From: Planctomycetaceae bacterium
Lineage (GTDB): Bacteria; Planctomycetota; Planctomycetia; Pirellulales; Pirellulaceae
Assembly: GCA_024638965.1 (NCBI GenBank)
Contig: JAHEJI010000002.1
Location: 1-64,000, forward strand
DNA: 64,000 nucleotides
Reading direction: 5' to 3'
The notes beneath the pieces are model-generated. The model had not been told where the DNA came from, did no database searches, and was given only the letters and a program-made list of their open reading frames with translations. This document shows positions 44,094 through 51,302 of this stretch, piece by piece. Within the stretch, counting starts at the first letter, position 1, and each line of letters opens with the position of its first letter. The position numbers and the translations under genes were made by a program.

Positions 44094-44169
44094 GATCGGG
44101 TACGCAAACTGGAAAAGCGGTCACGTTGAGAGCGTGGCGATTTTGTGGGTTCGACTCCCACTCCGATCA
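44094..44169 (+). tRNA. tRNA-Leu(GAG), unusual short variable loop
   Basis: 76 bases. Acceptor GATCGGG/TCCGATC, anticodon stem TCACG/CGTGG with loop TTGAGAG, variable loop about seven bases, T arm GTGGG/CCCAC. A second Leu tRNA here without the long arm. Confidence 0.82.
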
Positions 44170-44173
44170 CTCT

Positions 44174-44216
44174 TCGGGAATGCGGAATGCGGAATGCAGA
44201 ATGCAAAATGCGGAAT
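44174..44216 (+). repeat. Tandem ATGCGGA/ATGCAGA heptads
   Basis: At least five imperfect heptads (GAATGCGGAATGCGG, then ATGCAGAATGCAAAATGCGG) directly after tRNA-Leu(GAG). Confidence 0.75.
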
Positions 44217-44260
44217 GATAAGAGCAAATATTTCTCATTCCGCACTCCGCATTGATGTAC

Positions 44261-44331
44261 GGGCTGCTCGTCAAATGGTAAGACACTTGTTTTGCACGCA
44301 GGAGATCGGGGTTCGATTCCCCGGCGGTCCA
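44261..44331 (+). tRNA. tRNA-Ala(TGC)
   Basis: Acceptor GGGCTGC/GCGGTCC, anticodon loop TTTGCAC on stem CTTGT/GCAGG, T arm CGGGG/CCCCG. The universal alanine G3-U70 pair is present (third acceptor pair G-T). Followed by CTTT. Confidence 0.88.
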
Positions 44332-44479
44332 CTTTATTCAATTCGGAGCTCGGAATCAAAGTTTGCAATCGAAGCCATTCCCTCAGCATGTAAGGCGGAG
44401 GTCAGAATGGAAAACCTCTGTGCGGGCAATTTTCCGACCTCCGATTTCCGACCTTGGAACTGACCTCCATTTCGAAAAC

Positions 44480-44566
44480 GGAAGGTAGCCGGATAAGGTT
44501 TGCCGGGCCGGTTTGCTAAACCGTGCGACCAAGAGTGTCATGAGGGTTCAAATCCCTTGCCTTCCG
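44480..44566 (+). tRNA. tRNA-Ser(GCT), class II
   Basis: 87 bases. Acceptor GGAAGGT/GCCTTCC, anticodon loop TTGCTAA on stem CGGT/ACCG, long variable arm, T loop TTCAAAT, discriminator G then CTTT. Confidence 0.9.
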
Positions 44567-44641
44567 CTTTATTTTGTCGTTCTGTCGCTGGTCATTTGAT
44601 CGGCGGCGATCAATGGTTAATAATTTGTTATCGTGAACTTT

Positions 44642-44669
44642 TTGTATAACGTTGCGTCCTGATTACAAT
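44642..44669 (+). promoter_or_regulatory. Possible promoter before tRNA-His
   Basis: TACAAT (5 of 6 to -10) at 44664-44669 with TTGTAT 16 bases upstream. It sits in the 150-base gap between tRNA-Ser(GCT) and tRNA-His, which has no gene. Weak -35. Confidence 0.25.
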
Positions 44670-44718
44670 GGATCAAAGGTTTGAGTTTTATTAAAATGAC
44701 CGCAGCATATGAAGATCT

Positions 44719-44791
44719 GGTGCCCGTAGCTTAACGGTAAAGCACTTGGTTGTGGGCCAAGTTCATACCGGTTCAATTCCGGTCGGATACC
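44719..44791 (+). tRNA. tRNA-His(GTG)
   Basis: The extra G at -1 (44719) pairs with discriminator C73, the histidine identity mark. Anticodon stem CTTGG/CCAAG with loop TTGTGGG, T arm ACCGG/CCGGT. The acceptor GTGCCCG/CGGATAC has one mismatch. Confidence 0.88.
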
Positions 44792-44809
44792 CTAATTTTG
44801 AAAGCAGAC

Positions 44810-45409
44810 ATGATAGCTCAAGTCCTTCAGCGCCCGACGCTAGTACTCAACCGAAACTGGCAACCCGTAAATGTTGCCACGGTCGCTCGAGCGCTAACAT
44901 TGCTGTGGAATGAAACGGCGCGAGTGGTTGACCCGGACGACTACCAGCTTTATGACTGGGCCGATTGGGCGCGGCTCGTGCCGGAAGTCGATCAGCCGTT
45001 TATTCGAGCGGTGTCACAGCGAATTCGAGCACCGGAAGTCATTTCGCTGAGAAAGTTTGATCGAGTGCCGACGGCCAGTGTGACGTTTAGCCGACGAAAC
45101 ATTTTTCGTCGTGACCGTTTCACGTGTCAATATTGCGGTGAGCAGCCGACAGGTGACGCCTTAACGATCGATCACGTCGTGCCGCGGGCACAGGGGGGCC
45201 AATCAACCTGGGGCAACTGTGTGTTGGCCTGTATCTCTTGTAATCACAAGAAGGCCGACCGGACGCCCCAGCAGTCTGGTATGAAGCTGAAGAAGACGCC
45301 GGTCCGTCCGACTTGGAATCCGGTTTATTCACGGCATTCGGTGCGCTTTGAAAGCTGGTCAAATTTCATCAGCGACGCCTATTGGAACGCCGAACTAAAA
45401 AGCAGCTGA
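44810..45409 (+). CDS. HNH endonuclease
   Basis: 199 aa from ATG 44810; earlier in-frame starts overlap tRNA-His. HNH nuclease core is FTCQYCGEQPTGDALTIDHV ... GNCVLACISCNHKKADRTP, with the zinc CxxC pairs, DHV (catalytic His) and the closing Asn-His. The N-terminal LNRNWQPVNVATVARALTLL is the family's usual lead-in. It starts 18 bases after tRNA-His, and tRNA-Trp begins on the base after its stop codon. Planctomycetes often carry such HNH genes, so it need not be a homing nuclease, but its place between tRNAs is notable. Confidence 0.9.
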   Translation: MIAQVLQRPTLVLNRNWQPVNVATVARALTLLWNETARVVDPDDYQLYDWADWARLVPEVDQPFIRAVSQRIRAPEVISLRKFDRVPTASVTFSRRNIFRRDRFTCQYCGEQPTGDALTIDHVVPRAQGGQSTWGNCVLACISCNHKKADRTPQQSGMKLKKTPVRPTWNPVYSRHSVRFESWSNFISDAYWNAELKSS

Positions 45410-45479
45410 AGCGGTGTGCTCCTGGGAGAGCAAGCAGCCTCCAAAACTGCCGCACAGGGTTCGAATCCTTGCACCGTTG
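45410..45479 (+). tRNA. tRNA-Trp(CCA)
   Basis: Acceptor AGCGGTG/CACCGTT, anticodon loop CTCCAAA on stem GCAGC/ACTGC (one C-A mismatch), T arm CAGGG/CCTTG, discriminator G then CTTT. Begins directly after the HNH stop codon. Confidence 0.87.
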
Positions 45480-45658
45480 CTTTCCGCCCATCTTGCCATT
45501 TGGATAAAATGTTTTTATGTTTGCCTGGCCCATACTCTGAAAATTTAGTGATTTCGCGGCGATTTTGTGTTCGGAACAAAAAAGCCGCAACGAATTTTTG
45601 TTAAGATGAAGATGTGACAAGTAACTTACCTTTCTTACTTCAGCCATAGCGATCAAAT

Positions 45659-47083
45659 ATGTCAACCGCAGAGCATCCGGTCTTGTCAACGCAAGGTCAA
45701 GCTTTTCTAGCTTCCGTTGAAAACGCAAAATATGATCGACAGATCACATCCGGGGTCCAAAAATTTGCGGACAAAAAAGTCGCGGGTGACATGCAGGGAT
45801 TTTATACCGAGGATGAATTGCAGGCGATCGTTGAGTTGAAAGGGACCGACCGCGACGTCGAATCACGCATGCCGGTCAAGATTACCCGGCACTATTTCGA
45901 GCAAGCCAAAAACAGCTCAGCGATGCAACGGTTGATCAAAGCTTCACCGGACGAAACCTATGACCTGACCGGATCAAACGACCCGGGAAAACAAATGGAT
46001 TACAGTCCTGTCGAGGGTCTGATTCACAAGTATGAGTTGGGGCTGATTTATGTCGCCTCAACCTGCTCGGCGCATTGCCGTTTTTGTTATCGCGAGGAGC
46101 TGATCGCGCGGAAAGACGTCGCTCGGCCGGATGGGGCGATGGCTCCCAAGGGATTGGCCCAGATCGAAGAAATCTGTGCCTATGTCAGAGAGCATAATCA
46201 AATCGTTGAAGCGAACGGGGGACGTCATCCGGAAACAGGTCGCGAACGACTGCGAGAGATTTTGATGTCGGGCGGCGATCCGTTGGTTCTGGGCAATCGC
46301 AAAATTGCCAACTGGTTTTCGGCCTTGTCCGAAGCCGGCATTGAGTCGATACGGATTGGAACTAAGGAACTCGCGTTTTATCCAGATCGGTTTGACAAGA
46401 CATTCTTCGACATGCTCGATCGGTTTCACCAACTATACCCGCGGACGCAATTGCGATTCATGGTCCATTTCAATCATCCAGATGAATTCCTCAAAAAAGA
46501 TGCTGATGGAAACTTCATTCGGCATCCGGAAGGAGGGCTGGAATGGCTGGACAACACCTACCGTAGTGTTCAAGGGCTGGCGAGTCGCAATTTCCTCACG
46601 ATCGATAATCAAGCGCCAATTATCCGGGGTATCAACGATGATTCCGATGCGCTTCGTATCATGCAGCGTGAACTGCGCCACAAGGGTATCGAGAATCACT
46701 ATTTCTTTTGCGGTCGCGACATCGTCGGGCACCGAGCTTTCAATGTGCCGATCGAAGAAGTTTGGCAAATCTTGAATAAATCGCAACAGGGTTTGTCGGG
46801 TGTCGAAGCACACGCGAAACTTTCGATTACGCATTATATCGGCAAGACGGAAGTTTGCGCTGTGACCAACGAACCGCTGCTGGGCGTTCCCCATGGCGAA
46901 AATGGGGTCGTGATATTTAAGCACATGCGGGGTGTCGCCGACGCGGCAAATCGTGGCAAAGTCGCAATCGTGGGTCGAAATCCAGAAGCGATCTGGTTCA
47001 ACGATTACGAAGATCGAGTGATTTTCGATGAAGCTGGACTGTTCCCGAAATCACCTGACGAATCAAAGCCAGGCTTCTATTAA
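45659..47083 (+). CDS. kamA: KamA-family radical SAM protein (lysine 2,3-aminomutase-like)
   Basis: 474 aa. PLP- and 4Fe-4S-dependent radical SAM enzyme moving an amino group from C2 to C3 of lysine or a related residue. The cluster motif is C136, C140, C143 in STCSAHCRFCYRE, followed by ILMSGGDPLVL (SAM-binding GGDP) and RIGTKELAFYP. Other conserved blocks are VHFNHPDEF, QAPIIRGINDD and CGRDIVGHRAFNVPIEE, and HAKLSITHYIGKTEV near the end. Possible roles are beta-lysine or beta-glutamate osmolyte synthesis, or an EpmB-like elongation factor P step; no epmA or kamB is near. It lies within the tRNA array. Confidence 0.92.
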   Translation: MSTAEHPVLSTQGQAFLASVENAKYDRQITSGVQKFADKKVAGDMQGFYTEDELQAIVELKGTDRDVESRMPVKITRHYFEQAKNSSAMQRLIKASPDETYDLTGSNDPGKQMDYSPVEGLIHKYELGLIYVASTCSAHCRFCYREELIARKDVARPDGAMAPKGLAQIEEICAYVREHNQIVEANGGRHPETGRERLREILMSGGDPLVLGNRKIANWFSALSEAGIESIRIGTKELAFYPDRFDKTFFDMLDRFHQLYPRTQLRFMVHFNHPDEFLKKDADGNFIRHPEGGLEWLDNTYRSVQGLASRNFLTIDNQAPIIRGINDDSDALRIMQRELRHKGIENHYFFCGRDIVGHRAFNVPIEEVWQILNKSQQGLSGVEAHAKLSITHYIGKTEVCAVTNEPLLGVPHGENGVVIFKHMRGVADAANRGKVAIVGRNPEAIWFNDYEDRVIFDEAGLFPKSPDESKPGFY

Positions 47084-47107
47084 TGGGTTGAAGGCAGAAA
47101 ACTAGAA

Positions 47108-47140
47108 GCGAGTTGCGAGTTGCGAGTTGCGAGTTGCGAG
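47108..47140 (+). repeat. Tandem heptad GAGTTGC repeats
   Basis: Four and a half copies of GAGTTGC after kamA, followed by GACCTCCGACTTCC, part of the spacer hairpin class of the tRNA array. Confidence 0.8.
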
Positions 47141-47267
47141 AGACCTCCGACTTCCGTCCGATTCCCACCTCCGATTTGGAACGTGAACCTTCTCGCTTAT
47201 CCAGCGTCTTATTCTTATAGCGTATGACCATCCTGAACCGGTTTGAAATGAATAAGACTCAAAGAAA

Positions 47268-47651
47268 ATGTCCTACATTCGATTTCAAACCGGCTTGCGC
47301 TGTCGGTCAACCGGGCGCTCATTGGGCATATTTTTTGCCGCGGGGCAGTTGCAGGATGAGGAACAGGTTAAGCCCTATTTTGACGAGTCCCTCCGAGCCA
47401 CGTTGAATTGGTTCAACAAAAACTTGAGGGCTCCTCGGCAAGATGAAATTCCCACCCAATGCCTGTTTTGGTTCGATTGTTCTTCGCCTCGAGTGATCAG
47501 TACCGTCTGGGAACTTGTGACACTGCTTAGACAACATGATGTCTATGTCACCCACCGTCGTTCCACCGACCCGGGCAAAATCGTATATCGGGATGCGCAC
47601 CAAATCGCAGCGATCCCCAACCAACGTGTTCACCGAGCTTTAAGGATCTAG
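47268..47651 (+). CDS. Small conserved-style hypothetical protein
   Basis: 127 aa, ATG 47268. Starts YIRFQTGLRCRSTGRSLGIF; later CLFWFDCSSPRVISTVWELV, LLRQHDVYVTHRRSTDPGKI and VYRDAHQIAAIPNQ. These look like a folded alpha/beta protein, and a similar gene style occurs in other planctomycetes by memory, not by search. Ends 33 bases before tRNA-Arg(GCG). Function unknown. Confidence 0.65.
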   Translation: MSYIRFQTGLRCRSTGRSLGIFFAAGQLQDEEQVKPYFDESLRATLNWFNKNLRAPRQDEIPTQCLFWFDCSSPRVISTVWELVTLLRQHDVYVTHRRSTDPGKIVYRDAHQIAAIPNQRVHRALRI

Positions 47652-47684
47652 ACAAGAGAATTGATTAGCGAGCGGAGAATGTCC

Positions 47685-47756
47685 GTCTTCGGAGTGTACC
47701 GGATCGCACGCGACTTTGCGAAGGTCGAAGACCAGGTTCGATTCCTGGCGAAGACG
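47685..47756 (+). tRNA. tRNA-Arg(GCG)
   Basis: Acceptor GTCTTCG/CGAAGAC, anticodon loop TTGCGAA on stem CGACT/GGTCG, T arm CCAGG/CCTGG, discriminator G then CTCTT. Most bacteria read CGN with an ACG (inosine) tRNA, so GCG is unusual. Confidence 0.88.
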
Positions 47757-47760
47757 CTCT

Positions 47761-47808
47761 TCCAATTCGGAGGTCGGAATTCGGAGGTCGGAATTCGGAG
47801 GTCGGAAA
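47761..47808 (+). repeat. Triple 14-base repeat ATTCGGAGGTCGGA
   Basis: Three tandem copies of the ATTCGGA + GGTCGGA heptad pair after tRNA-Arg(GCG), then AAATTGCTCGG, the same core as other array spacers. Confidence 0.8.
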
Positions 47809-47873
47809 ATTGCTCGGTCGTTTTTGATTCATTCTTCCCTTTAATTCGACATTTCAATTTCCATTTTGAAACG

Positions 47874-47958
47874 GGGTCGTGTTCCTCACGCCTGTCTGTA
47901 AAACAGGTGCCCAAAATTTGTGAGGTGGCGGCGTGAGGTTCGATTCCTTCATGACCCA
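47874..47958 (+). tRNA. tRNA-Tyr(GTA), class II
   Basis: 85 bases. Acceptor GGGTCGT/ATGACCC, anticodon stem CCTGT/ACAGG with loop CTGTAAA, long variable region, T loop TTCGATT, discriminator A then CTTT. T stem weak. Confidence 0.88.
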
Positions 47959-47964
47959 CTTTTT

Positions 47965-48035
47965 GGCGCTGGAGCCAGATGGCCAGGCGACCGGCTGCAA
48001 CCCGGTTCAAGTGGGTTCGATTCCCACCGGCGTCT
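47965..48035 (+). tRNA. tRNA-Cys(GCA)
   Basis: Acceptor GGCGCTG/CGGCGTC, anticodon stem CCGG/CCGG with loop CTGCAAC, T arm GTGGG/CCCAC, discriminator T. Starts six bases after tRNA-Tyr; last tRNA of the array. Confidence 0.9.
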
Positions 48036-48077
48036 TTATAAAAAGCGACTAACCCGAATTGATCTGATTTCCTGCCA

Positions 48078-48615
48078 TTACTCCGTTTCGGACGGTTGGA
48101 TCGGCGGTTCGTCACCATCGGAGGCAGGATTCCATTCCATGTGAAGGTTGGTTTGTTCGTCAGCAATCGTTTGAAAACCGAGGCGTTGATAAAGTCGCAG
48201 CGCCGGATTATCTGGCTCGACGCGCAGCCGAATCGGAAGCGAAATTTCGCGCGCTTTCTGCTGCCAGTGTTCAATTAAATCTGCACCGATGCCCTGACCT
48301 CGATATTCCGGCAGCAAAGCAATATCGAATAAACGAATTTCGTCGTCATTGACTTCGATGTAAATTCTCCCGATCGCTTTGTTATCCCGGAGGATCACGT
48401 CAAACGTTGCGTTCGTGAAATATTGTTGATAGTGGGTGTGTTGCGCTTCGAACTGCATTGTGAGGAATTGGTCTTTTTTGTGCTTGCGGCAAGGGCAGGC
48501 GATCGATGTCATAGCGAGTCGTTGCGTACAGCTTGCACAAAAAATCCATGTCATCCGAAGTGATTGGGCGCAGGCTAACAGTGGAATTCGGATGGTCCTG
48601 CCCAGATGATGGCAA
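48078..48615 (-). pseudogene. GNAT acetyltransferase split by a frameshift
   Basis: Two frames on the minus strand make one GNAT protein. From TTG 48615 the first frame reads SLRPITSDDMDFLCKLYAT ... LPLPQAQK; at a run of six A (48474-48479) the reading moves to the second frame, KDQFLTMQFEAQHTHY ... GRIYIEVNDDEIRLFDIALL, then the acetyl-CoA loop PEYRGQGIGADLIEHW and the end at 48078. With five A the whole chain would be continuous. So it is a recent pseudogene, a sequence error, or a gene needing slippage. Substrate unknown. The longer frame up to 48713 is an artefact. Confidence 0.75.
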
Positions 48616-48714
48616 TTCGTTTCCTTGGTGTTTAGTAGAGTTGGCGGTCGAAAAACAGCCGCACGAGCGAACAGTGTTGTCGCCAAGACAGTCAATTTTT
48701 GAGGCCGTTTCAAA

Positions 48715-49161
48715 TTAGCCGGACGTTGAAGCCGTTCTCGCCGGACTTTTGTGGTTATGTTCGATGATTCTCAGGAGCAATTCGCGAATCTCTGTTTCAA
48801 TTGGCACCGAACTGCCCGTGTTGCGGTCGATCAATATGAAATGAAAAAGAGATTTCAGGGCGATTTGCTTTTCATCTTTTTTGTGGACAATTTGCCGTAC
48901 TTCCCCGCTGGCCGTGCCGAGTGTTATCAAGCTGGTGAGTACTCGAATCGTGTCACCCTCGAAAACCGGGACCCGAAAACGAACATTCATGTCGATAATG
49001 ATGAAGCCCAGATTTGAATCGGTAAGCAGTTCGATCAGTCCAATATGCTCGGCGAATTGCCATCTCGCTTCCTCAAGCAATTCCAGGTAACGGCTATTGT
49101 TCACGTGCTTGAACGCATCGGTGTGGAACGTACGGATTTTGAAAGATGTTTCGTGGATCAT
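48715..49161 (-). CDS. Acyl-CoA thioesterase, YbgC/FadM hot-dog family
   Basis: 148 aa. Single hot-dog domain of the 4HBT type. HTDAFKHVNNSRYLELLEEARW near residue 13 carries the catalytic Asp and the helix dipole typical of YbgC; FIIIDMNVRFRVPVFEGDTI is the second half. Hydrolyses acyl-CoA thioesters; chain-length choice cannot be read. It ends near the GNAT gene, same strand. Confidence 0.87.
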   Translation of the reverse strand: MIHETSFKIRTFHTDAFKHVNNSRYLELLEEARWQFAEHIGLIELLTDSNLGFIIIDMNVRFRVPVFEGDTIRVLTSLITLGTASGEVRQIVHKKDEKQIALKSLFHFILIDRNTGSSVPIETEIRELLLRIIEHNHKSPARTASTSG

Positions 49162-49372
49162 GAGCAGATCGTAACAAATCTGAATTCACCCCGGAATGAG
49201 TCGACAAAATTTCAATAATGGAGCAGATTCTTATTCATGAACGTACAGCAATTATTGAAAATCTTCAAATCTCTTTTGTAACCGTTCACGCCCAAATTTT
49301 TGGCCCCAAATTTTGGAATACTTGAACGGCCGGATAGAATGGATCAACGGGTCCGAACAAAGGGAGACTTTG

Positions 49373-50905
49373 ATGCGGTCATTCTTATTATTGGTAATTC
49401 TGTTCACGCTTCAACCAGAAGCGTGTCATACGTTTCCGGATGAACCGTCCGACTGGATTGAATTTCTTTCGGATCAGCCGAAACAGTTTTCGTACAACAT
49501 GGACTTGAACGGTAAGATAAATTTCCACCAGTATCCCAAACACGATGATACCGTGTACCCGATCATCGAGTTTTTTGATCACCCGACGATCGTAGCCGAA
49601 TTAGAACTCGATGAAGACGAAAAGACTGCTCTAAAAAAGGCTTTTGACTCTTGGCAAAAAGATTGGGAGCAAGACCTTGCACGGCTAACGGAAGACGCCC
49701 AACTTAACGACCGGGATAGTCGACGTGAACGGCTTGAAAAACTCGAAGACTTTCGAACCAAACTGAATAAGAAACTTCAGAAACGGCTGGACGCACTACT
49801 AAGTGAACGACAGCGAAACCGGCTGCAACAGATTCAAATTCGTTTTTTGATCCACCAACGCGGATTTTATCAACTTCTAAATCATCAGATTGTTCAAGAG
49901 TTGGTTGGAATCTCACCTCTTGATGCCGAACTGTTTGAACAGAAGCAAAGCGAGATTGCATTGGGTATTCTTCGGCAACGAATTGCTGAGATTACTTCCA
50001 AGGCAATCGCTATCTGGCTTGAAGATCTGCCGCCAGAGCAACGAGCAACCATTAAAGAGCGTTGGAAGCAAATGCTCTCGCCAGGCTTTGAAATGCAACA
50101 ACTAATGATCCAGCTGAATTCCAAGATCAAGCTCGCAGAATTCGATCCGAAGAACCCTTTTGACTTGACCTCGAATTGGCCGCAGTTTTATCACGATGTC
50201 GCTGGTAACTGTGTCTTTCGCCATGAAGAGTCAAAACGCAAAGACTTGAAGTCATTATACAAGCTTTATTGGATTCAACATCTGGTCCGTTCTGTACATT
50301 TCAAACGCGATAATGAACTCGTAGAGGAGCAGATCGAGATGTTTAAAGAACTAACTGAACAGTGGCAAGAATATGCGTCGGAAATCAACCATCAGATCGG
50401 TCAAAAACACAATGTCGTACCGAGGACATTAGGAACTGGGGAGCAGGTCCGCGTCGTTTACACGCTGAACGGCGGCTCACTACAAGAATTCGAGAACACA
50501 ATGGCAGAAGAGGCCCGAAACTTCTGCGAAAAATATTTCGAGGTGTTGCTGCCGCATCAAATGGACAATCTCAAGGACGTTGTCACCAACATCAACACAC
50601 GATCGCAGGGGCCACTTGCCGAGTTGCTCTGGGGAGACCTGGGAAGGGTCTTGGAATTGGAAGAGGACGAAAAAGAGGCTTTAAAAGAAAAAGCAGACGA
50701 GGCGCGAGAATTCTTGGAATCCGAGTCAAAACGGATTTACAACGAGTCGCTGGAGCAGTTGATCGAAACAGTTCCGGCAAATGACAGAGAAAAACTGCGG
50801 GTCGCACTTGGCCCGGCTTTTGAGAAAGCAGTCCCTAACATCCATTCATTTTCGGTTGCGCTCCTGGCGGATGATCCAAGCCGATCTGCCGATCATGATA
50901 AATGA
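49373..50905 (+). CDS. Secreted protein with LTxxQ-like helical repeats
   Basis: 510 aa. ATG 49373 with AGGGAGA upstream; a longer frame begins at 49313. A signal peptide (MRSFLLLVILFTLQPEA) predicts export. The mature part is almost all helix and rich in Glu, Lys, Gln and Arg. RQRNRLQQIQIRFLIHQRGF and the later LPPEQRATIKERW segment recall the LTPEQ-R-L pattern of Spy/CpxP-like proteins, each near a coiled-coil stretch. Probably a periplasmic adaptor or chaperone-like protein. Not confidently placed in a family. The 105-aa membrane gene follows closely. Confidence 0.65.
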   Translation: MRSFLLLVILFTLQPEACHTFPDEPSDWIEFLSDQPKQFSYNMDLNGKINFHQYPKHDDTVYPIIEFFDHPTIVAELELDEDEKTALKKAFDSWQKDWEQDLARLTEDAQLNDRDSRRERLEKLEDFRTKLNKKLQKRLDALLSERQRNRLQQIQIRFLIHQRGFYQLLNHQIVQELVGISPLDAELFEQKQSEIALGILRQRIAEITSKAIAIWLEDLPPEQRATIKERWKQMLSPGFEMQQLMIQLNSKIKLAEFDPKNPFDLTSNWPQFYHDVAGNCVFRHEESKRKDLKSLYKLYWIQHLVRSVHFKRDNELVEEQIEMFKELTEQWQEYASEINHQIGQKHNVVPRTLGTGEQVRVVYTLNGGSLQEFENTMAEEARNFCEKYFEVLLPHQMDNLKDVVTNINTRSQGPLAELLWGDLGRVLELEEDEKEALKEKADEAREFLESESKRIYNESLEQLIETVPANDREKLRVALGPAFEKAVPNIHSFSVALLADDPSRSADHDK

Positions 50906-50927
50906 AACGCGTTTAAGGGGATCAGCC

Positions 50928-51245
50928 ATGTTCAGCATTGCAAATAATATTTGGTTCGACATTGCTCTGCTTTGTGCATTATTCGGGATCGGCAATATCT
51001 TGATGGGGCATTTTGAAGAAGGCCCACCGAAATGGCGAAAGGTTCTAAAACTATTTGTCGCAACCGCCATCCTCGTCGTCTTGTGGACATTGTTTGGCCG
51101 ATTGGTTGTCTGGTCGTTTTTCGGATTACTCTTTTTGGTCGTTTTGTACATTCATTTAATCTGGCTACCCAAACAGGGCATTCACGGTTGGACTGGCGAA
51201 CCGAAAGACAAATATTATGAGTTGCGAGGGTGGAACAAGAAGTGA
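50928..51245 (+). CDS. Small membrane protein
   Basis: 105 aa from ATG 50928, with AAGGGGA upstream. Three predicted helices (IWFDIALLCALFGIGNIL; LFVATAILVVLWTLFG; SFFGLLFLVVLYIHLIW) and a soluble, charged C-terminus ending KYYELRGWNKK. Only 22 bases after the secreted protein, so likely co-transcribed. Function unknown. Confidence 0.7.
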   Translation: MFSIANNIWFDIALLCALFGIGNILMGHFEEGPPKWRKVLKLFVATAILVVLWTLFGRLVVWSFFGLLFLVVLYIHLIWLPKQGIHGWTGEPKDKYYELRGWNKK

Positions 51246-51302
51246 ACAGACATCGACGATAGCGTGATTCTTTCGATGCGGCGAACCAACGTTTACGTCC
51301 AG

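Larger units (their letters stand above)
41103..48035 (+). other. tRNA gene array with three interspersed protein genes
   Basis: Twenty-seven well-supported tRNAs plus two degraded ones, all on the + strand. Order: Phe, (Pro/Arg-like), Ile, Lys, (Leu/Phe-like fragment), Ile, Lys, Thr, Arg, Gly, Gln, Asn, Leu, Gln, Ser, Val, Leu, Asp, Glu, Met, Met, Leu, Ala, Ser, His, HNH gene, Trp, kamA, small gene, Arg, Tyr, Cys. Spacers range from a few dozen bases to about 230 and hold heptad repeats and hairpins. None of the tRNAs encodes CCA. Confidence 0.9.

Noticed and set aside
43523-44218. 231-aa open frame crossing the tRNA array
   Set aside because: It runs through several tRNAs and repeat spacers; the reading arises from tRNA and heptad sequence.
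44750-44809. Earlier start for the HNH gene
   Set aside because: Would translate through tRNA-His; ATG 44810 fits the family start better.
41574-47815. Repeated units resembling a CRISPR array
   Set aside because: Units are 7-14 bases without uniform spacer length, and no cas gene is near.
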